From Pseudomonas sp. (GTDB lineage: Bacteria > Pseudomonadota > Gammaproteobacteria > Pseudomonadales > Pseudomonadaceae), in NCBI GenBank assembly GCA_030656145.1, contig JAUSOF010000017.1:1-64000 (forward strand): a stretch of DNA of 64,000 nucleotides. Direction: 5' to 3'. The number at the start of each line of letters is the position of its first letter. Within the stretch, counting starts at the first letter, position 1. The notes under the pieces are model-generated. The model ran no database searches and had not been told where the DNA came from. It saw only the letters and a program-made list of their open reading frames with translations. Shown piece by piece: positions 57,335 through 64,000 of the stretch. The position numbers were made by a program, and so were the translations under genes.

Positions 57335-60300
57335 AGCGCGGGTTGAGGTACACGCTCTATGGTCTGTTGGGCACCTTGCTGATGCTGGTGTTGGGCATGA
57401 CCTGGATATTTGCCAGCAGTACAGGAAGCCGCTGGGCGCTGGCCCAGGTGCCGGGTTTGCAGGTGAGCAATTTCAGCGGCCAGTTGGGCAGGCAGTGGCG
57501 CGCCGAGCAGCTGCGCTGGCAGCAAGGTGACAGCCTGGCAGAGATTCGTCTTGCCGAGATGGCCTGGTCGCCGCTGTGTTTGTTGCGCCTGACCTTGTGC
57601 GTCGAGCGGCTGCACGTCGAGCGAATCGAGTTGCGCTTACCGCCTGGCGAGGAGGAGGGCAGCACGCCATGGCGCTTGCCGCAGTTGCAACTGCCATTGG
57701 CACTGCAACTGGGCGAGGTGCACATCGGCAGCCTGCAGCTCAATGGCGACGAACAGCTACAGGGTCTGCAGCTTGCAGCGCGCTGGACCCGCGAAGGCAT
57801 GCAGATCGACAGCCTGCGGCTGCAGCGTGACGACCTTTCCGTCGCGCTGAGTGGGCAGATACTACCCGATGGCGACTGGCCGCTGAGCATCGTCGGCAAG
57901 GTGCAACTGCCTGCACCCGAGGCACAGGATTGGCAGTTGGAGGTCAGTATCGTCGGTGATTTGCAGCAGAGCCTGCAGGTGACTGCCGCTAGTACGGGCT
58001 ACCTCACTGGGCGCCTGCATGGCGCAGTGCAACCGCTGGCGGATAATCTGCCGGCCAGCCTGCAGGTGCATGCCGACGGCTTCAAGGCCAGCAGTGAACT
58101 CCCGGACACCTTGCGCCTGAACAAGCTAGCGCTGACGGCGAGCGGCGATCTAGCCGATGGTTACCAGGTTAGCGGCAATGCCGAGTTGCCGGGCGAAGGC
58201 GGGCCACTGGCACTGACCCTGCTAGGGCTGCTGAAGGCTGACGGCGCCGAGATTTCCGCCTTGAGCCTGAGTGCCAGTGCCGAGCAGCAGGTGCGCCTCA
58301 GCGGCGAGTTGGACTGGCGCGAAGGCTTTGGCCTGGATAGCCGTTTCGACTGGCAGGACTTTCCCTGGCAGCGTCTGTATCCCGGCGTAGAACAACCACC
58401 TGTTGCATTGCGCAGGCTTAGTGGTGAGCTGGCCTACCGCGACGGTAACTACCTGGGCCACTTCGCCGCCGGGCTGGATGGCCCTGCCGGAGATTTCAGC
58501 CTGGAGAGCCCGCTGAGTGGCGATTTGCAGCAGCTGCACCTGCCTGACCTGCAGTTACGTGCAGGTCAGGGGCGGGTCGATGGCCAACTGACCTTGGGTT
58601 TTGCCGACGGCCTGCGGTGGGATGCGCGGTTGCAACTGCACGACTTTGATCCGGCCTACTGGCTGGCGGAGCTGCCGGGCACCCTGGGTGGACCGCTGCA
58701 CAGTCAGGGCGAGCTGAACGATCAGCAGCTCAGTCTGAATGCCCAGATCGACCTTAATGGGCGCCTGCGTGGTCAGCCCGCACAGTTCCAGGCCGAGGCC
58801 ACAGGCAGCGGCGAGCACTGGGCGCTGCAACGCCTGGCGCTGCGCCTGGGTGACAATCGCATCGATGGCAGTGGCGAGCTGAATCAGCGCTTGAGTGGGC
58901 AATTGCGCCTGAATCTGCCGCGCCTGGGCCAGCTCTGGCCGCAGCTGCAGGGGCAGCTCGAGGGGCAACTCGACCTTGCAGGCACTCTACAAGCGCCACA
59001 AGGCCAACTGAGCCTGCAGGGGCAGCGTCTGGTCTACATCGATCAACGCCTGCAGCGTATAGAGCTCGATGCAGCGATTGATCGTGCCCAGCAAGCTCAG
59101 GTCGAACTGGACGTCCAGGGTATTACTCTCGGTGACACCGAGCTGGGCCGATTGACAGCCAGCGGGCAGGGCGATCAGCGTCAGCAGCGACTGCAGCTCA
59201 AGCTCGCCGGTCCCTTGCTGCAGAGCGCCTTGGCCTTTGCTGGCAACCTGGACAAGGGTGCCTGGCGCGGTCACCTGAGCAGTGGCGAGGTACAAAGCGG
59301 CGGTCAGGATTGGCGCTTGCAGCAGCCGGCCAGCTTACAGCGTTTGGCCAATGGCCAACTCACTGTCGGCGCGCACTGCTGGCGTTCTGGTTCGGCCAGC
59401 CTGTGTGGCGAGGATCAACGGCTGCTGCCCGAGCCACGGTTGCGCTATCGCCTCAGTGACTTCCCGCTCGACAGCCTGGCGCAATGGTTACCCAAGGATC
59501 TTGCCTGGCAAGGCCTGTTGAATGCCGAGGTGCATCTCGATCTGCCTGCGGCGGGGCCGAGCGGACGGGTGGTGCTGGATGCCGGCAGCGGCATCTGGCG
59601 CATTCGTGATCAGAGTCAATGGCTGGATTTCGCCTATGACAGCCTGCGCCTGGAGAGCCAGCTCAGTCCGCAGAAAATCGATACCCAGATACAACTGCGC
59701 GGGCCAAAAATCGGCGAGCTACGTCTCCAGGCACGCCTCGACCCACGGCCGGCAAGCAAGACACTGGCCGGCGATTTCCGCCTGACTGGCCTGGATCTAG
59801 CGTTAGCGCGACCGTTCCTGCCAATGGTCGAGCACCTGGCAGGGCGGCTCGACGGCAGTGGCAGCCTGTCAGGCAGCTTGCTGGCGCCACAAATAAATGG
59901 CCGCTTACAGCTCCGCGAGGGTGAGCTGTCCGGCGGTCAATTGCCGATGACGGTCGAGGCATTGCAAGTGGATGCAATGATTGCTGGGGAAAGTTTGCAG
60001 CTCAGCGGTGGTTGGCGCAGTGGTGAACGAGGCCAGGCCAGTCTGGCTGGCGAGCTGACCTGGAGCGCAGGGCTGCTGGGCGAATTACGCCTGCGCGGTA
60101 GCCGCTTGCCGGTCAACATCGAGCCCTATGCCGAGCTTGAAGTCGAGCCGGACTTGAGCCTGCGTATCGCTGCCGAGCAGTTGTCGATTGCCGGTACGGT
60201 GCTGATCCCGCGCGGCAAGATTGTGATTCGCGAATTGCCGCCCTCCACCGTCAGGGTTTCAGATGATGCGGTGATTGTCGGCAGTGAAAGCGCTGAGCAA

Positions 60301-60999
60301 CAGCCGGTGGCAATTGCCATGGACATCAGCGTCGAGGTTGGGCAGGAACGCCTGAGCTTCAGCGGCTTTGGCCTGAATGCGGATCTGGCTGGGCGTGTGC
60401 ATGTAGGCAATGACCTCGACACCCGTGGCGAGTTGAATCTGAACAATGGTCGCTATCGTGCATATGGCCAGCGTTTGACCATCCGCCGCGCGCGTTTGCT
60501 GTTCGCCGGGCCGATTGATCAGCCTTACCTGGATGTCGAGGCGATTCGCCGGGTCGACACGGTCGTCGCCGGCCTGCGCCTGAGCGGCAATGCCGAACAA
60601 CCTACTACCGAAGTGTTTTCCGAGCCGGCTATGAGCCAGCAGCAGGCGCTGTCCTACCTGGTGCTGGGGCGACCCTTGGGGCAGAGCAGCGGCGACAACA
60701 ACATGCTGGCCCAGGCGGCGCTCGCCATGGGATTGGCTGGTAGCGCCTCGGTAACCGGCAGTGTGGCGCAAGCACTCGGCATCACTGATTTTCAGTTGGA
60801 TAGCGAAGGCAGTGGCGTGAGTACCAGCGTGGTAGCCAGCGGTAGTCTCTCGGAGCGCCTGAGCTTGCGTTATGGGGTCGGTGTGTTCGAGCCAGCAAAC
60901 ACCATTGCGTTGCGCTATGAGTTGAGCAAGCGCCTCTATCTCGAGGCTGCCAGTGGGCTTGCCAGTTCTCTTGACCTGTTCTACCGGCGCGATTTTTAG
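57331..60999 (+). CDS. tamB: Translocation and assembly module inner-membrane subunit TamB
   Basis: A 1222-residue AsmA/VPS13-like bridge between inner and outer membrane, implicated in lipid transport. An N-terminal signal anchor (YTLYGLLGTLLMLVLGMTWIF, about 8-28) is followed by a long run of beta-rich repeats with a hydrophobic groove, then the DUF490/TamB C-terminal domain (about 850-1222) with LSFSGFGLNADLAGRVHVGN, GRYRAYGQRLTIRRARLLFAG and ALSYLVLGRPLGQSSGDNNM. GTG 57331 overlaps tamA. Length is similar to E. coli TamB (1259). Confidence 0.95.
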   Translation: MKRGLRYTLYGLLGTLLMLVLGMTWIFASSTGSRWALAQVPGLQVSNFSGQLGRQWRAEQLRWQQGDSLAEIRLAEMAWSPLCLLRLTLCVERLHVERIELRLPPGEEEGSTPWRLPQLQLPLALQLGEVHIGSLQLNGDEQLQGLQLAARWTREGMQIDSLRLQRDDLSVALSGQILPDGDWPLSIVGKVQLPAPEAQDWQLEVSIVGDLQQSLQVTAASTGYLTGRLHGAVQPLADNLPASLQVHADGFKASSELPDTLRLNKLALTASGDLADGYQVSGNAELPGEGGPLALTLLGLLKADGAEISALSLSASAEQQVRLSGELDWREGFGLDSRFDWQDFPWQRLYPGVEQPPVALRRLSGELAYRDGNYLGHFAAGLDGPAGDFSLESPLSGDLQQLHLPDLQLRAGQGRVDGQLTLGFADGLRWDARLQLHDFDPAYWLAELPGTLGGPLHSQGELNDQQLSLNAQIDLNGRLRGQPAQFQAEATGSGEHWALQRLALRLGDNRIDGSGELNQRLSGQLRLNLPRLGQLWPQLQGQLEGQLDLAGTLQAPQGQLSLQGQRLVYIDQRLQRIELDAAIDRAQQAQVELDVQGITLGDTELGRLTASGQGDQRQQRLQLKLAGPLLQSALAFAGNLDKGAWRGHLSSGEVQSGGQDWRLQQPASLQRLANGQLTVGAHCWRSGSASLCGEDQRLLPEPRLRYRLSDFPLDSLAQWLPKDLAWQGLLNAEVHLDLPAAGPSGRVVLDAGSGIWRIRDQSQWLDFAYDSLRLESQLSPQKIDTQIQLRGPKIGELRLQARLDPRPASKTLAGDFRLTGLDLALARPFLPMVEHLAGRLDGSGSLSGSLLAPQINGRLQLREGELSGGQLPMTVEALQVDAMIAGESLQLSGGWRSGERGQASLAGELTWSAGLLGELRLRGSRLPVNIEPYAELEVEPDLSLRIAAEQLSIAGTVLIPRGKIVIRELPPSTVRVSDDAVIVGSESAEQQPVAIAMDISVEVGQERLSFSGFGLNADLAGRVHVGNDLDTRGELNLNNGRYRAYGQRLTIRRARLLFAGPIDQPYLDVEAIRRVDTVVAGLRLSGNAEQPTTEVFSEPAMSQQQALSYLVLGRPLGQSSGDNNMLAQAALAMGLAGSASVTGSVAQALGITDFQLDSEGSGVSTSVVASGSLSERLSLRYGVGVFEPANTIALRYELSKRLYLEAASGLASSLDLFYRRDF

Positions 61000-61331
61000 C
61001 TGCGCCGGACTATGCCGGGTGCCAATTGGCGCTTGATGCGCGGAGTTGATCGCTGAATCTGCGGTGACTTAGTGATATGTGGCTATTAATTTCTGGTATT
61101 TAACGTATTTTTTGGTAATTAAATCCGTCTATTACCCATTAAATAGTGAAATAGACTGCGCGTCTCTTCATATACTGGCGCCCGCTGTAGCAAGGTCGGA
61201 CGGTTTCCGCGTTTGCCCTTACTGAATGTGTTGCTGATGGCGGCAGTCGATCGAACAGCACTGCCTATCCGGCGGTCGAGCATGCGCAGGTCACCCAACC
61301 TCGCGACTACTACAAGAATAAGGAACCTTAG
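61000..61331. other. AT-rich leader between tamB and the symporter gene
   Basis: The 330 bases contain an AT-rich stretch (about 61075-61160), unusual for the window, that probably holds the symporter promoter, but no unambiguous -35/-10 pair or operator was found. There is no terminator with a good T-run after tamB. No gene is seen. Confidence 0.5.
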
Positions 61332-62708
61332 ATGGAAACCCTCAACAGTTTGGTCAATCAACTCAATGGCATCGTCTGGGGCCCACCGATGCTGGTGATG
61401 ATCCTCGGCACTGGTTTGTTCCTGATGCTGCGCCTTAAATTCATGCCGTTGACCAAGATCGGCGCCGGTTTCAAGCTGATGTGGCAAGGGCGCAAAAAAG
61501 GCGATGCGGAAACCGGTGAAATCACCCCGTTTCAGGCGTTGATGACCTGCCTGGCGGCCACTGTCGGTACCGGCAATATCGCCGGTGTAGCCACCGCAAT
61601 TTTTCTCGGTGGCCCCGGCGCGCTGTTCTGGATGTGGTGCACCGCCCTGGTAGGTATGGCCACCAAGTACGCTGAAGTCGTGCTGGCGGTGCATTACCGT
61701 GAGAAAGATAAGCGTGGCGAGCATGTCGGCGGGCCGATGTATGCAATCAAGAACGGCCTGGGCAAAAAGTGGTTGTGGCTGGGTACCGCGTTCGCGATCT
61801 TCGGTGGCTTAGCTGGCTTTGGCATCGGCAACATGGTTCAGGTCAACAGCATGGCCGCAGCCCTCGAGGCAACGTTCGCTGTGCCACTGTGGCTAACCGG
61901 TCTGGTTACCATGGTCTTCGTCGGCCTGGTCATCCTCGGTGGCATCAAGCGCATCGGTAAGGTCGCTGCGACACTGGTTCCCTTCATGTGCGTGGCCTAC
62001 ATTATTGCCGCCATCGTCGTGCTGGTAGTCAACGCCGCGCAGATTCCTGCCGCGTTCGAGATGATCTTCACCTATGCCTTCACCCCGATTGCCGCAACTG
62101 GCGGTTTCGCTGGTGCAGCGGTCATGGCGGCAATCCGCTTCGGTGTGGCCCGCGGTATCTTTTCCAACGAGGCAGGCCTGGGTACTGCCGGTATCGCTCA
62201 GGCGGCAGGCACCACTAACAGTGCGGTGCGCTCGGGCATGATCGGCATGCTGGGTACCTTTATTGACACCATCGTTATCTGCAGCCTGACCGGCTTGGCG
62301 ATCATCTGTTCCGGGGTGTGGACCAGCGGCATCAGTGGTGCAGCACTGTCGGCGGCAGCGTTCGAGTCGGCGATGCCAGGTGTCGGTGGCTATATTCTGA
62401 CCATCGCCTTGGTGGTGTTCGCGTTCACCACCATCCTCGGCTGGAGCTACTTTGGCGAGAAGTGCTGGGAATTCATGATGGGCACCAAGGCCGTTCTGCC
62501 GTTCCGGATTCTCTGGGTTCTGGCTGTGCCGTTCGGTGCAGTCGCTCACTTGGACTTCGCCTGGTTGGTTGCCGATACCCTCAATGGCTTGATGGCACTC
62601 CCCAACCTATTGTCCCTGTTGCTGCTGAGCCCGGTAGTGGTCAAGCTGACCCGCGAGCACTTTGCCCGCGAGTCTCGTGTGGGTGGGGTCGACAGTCTGC
62701 ATCGTTAA
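61332..62708 (+). CDS. Sodium:alanine/glycine symporter (AGCS family)
   Basis: Inner-membrane Na+-coupled amino-acid uptake. The 458 residues have about 10-11 helices. The AGCS signature around LMTCLAATVGTGNIAGVATAIF (about 63-84) and the Na+/substrate region GIFSNEAGLGTAGIAQAAG near 280 are present, as is FTTILGWSYFGEKCWEFM near 370. Substrate is D/L-alanine or glycine by family; it cannot be narrowed. ATG 61332 follows AAGGAA. Monocistronic, with a strong terminator 84 bases downstream. Confidence 0.93.
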   Translation: METLNSLVNQLNGIVWGPPMLVMILGTGLFLMLRLKFMPLTKIGAGFKLMWQGRKKGDAETGEITPFQALMTCLAATVGTGNIAGVATAIFLGGPGALFWMWCTALVGMATKYAEVVLAVHYREKDKRGEHVGGPMYAIKNGLGKKWLWLGTAFAIFGGLAGFGIGNMVQVNSMAAALEATFAVPLWLTGLVTMVFVGLVILGGIKRIGKVAATLVPFMCVAYIIAAIVVLVVNAAQIPAAFEMIFTYAFTPIAATGGFAGAAVMAAIRFGVARGIFSNEAGLGTAGIAQAAGTTNSAVRSGMIGMLGTFIDTIVICSLTGLAIICSGVWTSGISGAALSAAAFESAMPGVGGYILTIALVVFAFTTILGWSYFGEKCWEFMMGTKAVLPFRILWVLAVPFGAVAHLDFAWLVADTLNGLMALPNLLSLLLLSPVVVKLTREHFARESRVGGVDSLHR

Positions 62709-62792
62709 GCAAGGGGGCTGATCGAGTCGCCAGAGACAGGCGTTGATCACCAGCCCAGCTCGCCCCGAGGCAGGCTTACAGCGAGGACTAAT

Positions 62793-62826
62793 AAAAACGC
62801 CCGATGCAGTGCATCGGGCGTTTTTT
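62793..62826 (+). terminator. Rho-independent terminator of the symporter gene
   Basis: AAAAACGCCCGATGC (62793-62807) pairs with GCATCGGGCGTTTTT (62811-62825) around AGT, followed by one more T and ATT; usable in both directions. Confidence 0.93.
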
Positions 62827-62918
62827 ATTGCGCGGCGCCAGGCAGAGTGAGGTGCCGCTGATTGTGGTGGTGAGCCTGCAAGGCTTCGGCAGGGAGGGCA
62901 GGTGAATTATGCGTGCCT

Positions 62919-62947
62919 TTGATATTGCAGCCATTTGTCATGATATT
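62919..62947 (+). promoter_or_regulatory. gacA: Possible promoter of gacA
   Basis: TTGATA (62919-62924), a 17-base spacer and GATATT (62942-62947). It lies about 165 bases before the TTG start; no better pair was seen in the gap 62827-63111, which holds no other gene. Confidence 0.45.
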
Positions 62948-63111
62948 CTCTGCCCGAGCTTGAGTTTGATTCTGGATTACTGTTCTTGCCTGCCAACGCT
63001 GTCAGCGTTTGCTATTTGTTTACCATGCGCCACACTGGCTCCCCACCATACTTTTTATCAGCTGGGCCGCGCGATTAAGTCCGCCTTTTTGGTGCGCAAT
63101 GAGGAGTTCGC

Positions 63112-63756
63112 TTGATAAGGGTGCTTGTAGTCGATGACCACGATTTAGTTCGTACAGGCATCACACGTATGCTGGCCGACATCGATGGTCTAGAAGTTGT
63201 GGGTCAGGCTGAATCAGGCGAGGAATCGCTGAAAAAAGCCCGCGAACTGAAGCCTGATGTGGTGCTGATGGACGTCAGAATGCCTGGCATTGGCGGCCTT
63301 GAGGCGACCCGTAAACTCATTCGCAGTCATCCCGACTTGAAAGTCGTAGCGGTGACAGCCTGCGAAGAAGACCCGTTCCCCACGCGTTTGCTGCAGGCAG
63401 GTGCCGCCGGCTATCTGACCAAGGGCGCTGCCCTTGCTGAGATGGTTCAGGCCATTCGTCAAGTTTTTGCCGGGCAGCGCTACATCAGCCCGCAAATCGC
63501 TCAGCAATTGGCACTCAAGTCTTTTCAGCCACAAAACAACAATTCGCCCTTTGACTTGTTATCCGAGCGCGAGATTCAAATCGCCTTGATGATCGCAGGC
63601 TGCCAGAAAGTGCAAAGCATCTCCGACAAGCTGTGCCTGTCGCCGAAAACGGTCAATACGTACCGTTATCGGATCTTTGAAAAGCTGTCGATTACCAGCG
63701 ATGTAGAGCTTGCTTTGCTCGCTGTGCGCCATGGCATGGTCGATGCCAACAGTTGA
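63112..63756 (+). CDS. gacA: Response regulator GacA (UvrY)
   Basis: Partner of the GacS sensor kinase; activates the small RNAs that titrate RsmA/CsrA and so governs secondary metabolism and biofilm genes. The 214 residues comprise a receiver domain (phosphoacceptor Asp in [14 protein letters not shown] at about 54, acidic pair VDDHD, Lys in YLTKG near 104) and a LuxR-type HTH ([40 protein letters not shown]). The start is TTG 63112 with GAGGAG upstream, the start usually given for Pseudomonas gacA. It overlaps uvrC by 14 bases. Confidence 0.95.
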   Translation: MIRVLVVDDHDLVRTGITRMLADIDGLEVVGQAESGEESLKKARELKPDVVLMDVRMPGIGGLEATRKLIRSHPDLKVVAVTACEEDPFPTRLLQAGAAGYLTKGAALAEMVQAIRQVFAGQRYISPQIAQQLALKSFQPQNNNSPFDLLSEREIQIALMIAGCQKVQSISDKLCLSPKTVNTYRYRIFEKLSITSDVELALLAVRHGMVDANS

Positions 63757-64000
63757 GATTCCCACGTTGGACGTGACCGTGCCATTCGACCCTGGCGCCT
63801 TTTTGGCCACCTGCAGCGGTCGTCCGGGCGTCTATCGCATGTTCGATGTGGGGGCCAAGTTGCTTTACGTCGGCAAGGCGAAAAACCTGAAAAAACGCTT
63901 GGCCAGCTATTTTCGCAAGAATGGCCTGGCGCCGAAGACTGCGGCGCTGGTTGGGCGTATCGCCCAGGTTGAAACCACCATTACCGCCAATGAAACCGAA
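63743..64000 (+). CDS. uvrC: Excinuclease ABC subunit C (5' part, runs off the window)
   Basis: Dual-incision nuclease of nucleotide excision repair. From ATG 63743 the visible 86 codons begin [20 protein letters not shown] and contain the GIY-YIG nuclease domain: [20 protein letters not shown] (about 29-48), then [11 protein letters not shown]. The first 14 bases overlap the end of gacA in another frame, as in other gammaproteobacteria where uvrY/gacA and uvrC are one transcript. The stop lies beyond 64000. Confidence 0.95.
   Translation, partial: MPTVEIPTLDVTVPFDPGAFLATCSGRPGVYRMFDVGAKLLYVGKAKNLKKRLASYFRKNGLAPKTAALVGRIAQVETTITANETE

Overview
The window is chromosomal DNA of a gammaproteobacterium, almost certainly a Pseudomonas. 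The evidence is gene order as much as protein sequence: aat-trxB-ftsK-lolA-rarA-crcB-serS-cysG-tusDCBE-yccA, muxABC-opmB, mexT-mexEF-oprN with a divergent mexS, xthA-tamAB and gacA-uvrC all follow arrangements familiar from P. aeruginosa and relatives. Other support comes from the short palindromes that start GTAGGAGCG, the TTG-started gacA, and uniformly GC-rich coding sequence. The species cannot be named from sequence alone. No prophage, CRISPR array or plasmid replication gene is visible. The only mobile element is the end of an IS3-family insertion sequence at the left edge, which has cut aat after codon 51.

Layout. 1-15700: housekeeping block (broken aat, thioredoxin reductase, DNA translocase, lipoprotein carrier, recombination factor, fluoride channel, Ser-tRNA synthetase, siroheme synthase, tRNA 2-thiolation relay, Bax-inhibitor-like protein), then tRNA-Ser and two tandem copies of a tRNA-Glu/tRNA-Gly pair with a good promoter and double terminator. 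16020-16520: thiol peroxidase. 16676-35128: two complete tripartite RND pumps facing each other, muxABC-opmB (+) and mexEF-oprN (-), separated by a dsbB-type gene, with mexT and divergent mexS. 35397-49515: a nitrosative-stress and anaerobic-respiration island holding a small glycine-zipper protein, NnrS, a small membrane protein, the di-iron repair protein YtfE, its NO sensor NorR, a HemN-like protein that has lost its radical-SAM cysteines, moaB and moeA, ubiUVT, a PilJ-domain chemoreceptor with a NarX-like P-box, a DNR-type regulator and a carbonic anhydrase. 49702-64000: LysR regulator with divergent acyl-CoA dehydrogenase, a TerC-family gene remnant, a PstS-OmpA fusion with a Pho box, xthA, a GNAT acetyltransferase, tamAB, a Na+/alanine symporter, gacA and the start of uvrC.

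How it works together. The central island reads as one physiological module: NO is sensed by NorR, which should drive ytfE from a clear sigma-54 promoter preceded by three GGT-N7-ACC boxes. Low oxygen or nitrogen oxides would act through ANR/DNR-type boxes (best one at ubiU, with a correctly placed -10) and perhaps NarL through two near-identical 7-2-7 motifs (before moaB and before the dnr-like gene). Molybdenum cofactor genes and oxygen-independent ubiquinone synthesis suit nitrate respiration. The neighbouring mexEF-oprN system is known in P. aeruginosa to respond to nitrosative and electrophile stress.

The most notable observations are the HemN-like pseudoenzyme, the intact NorR regulatory architecture, the paired NarL-like sites, the TerC remnant with a frameshift, the Pho box before the PstS-OmpA fusion, the REP element captured in the 5' end of opmB, and the IS-interrupted aat.
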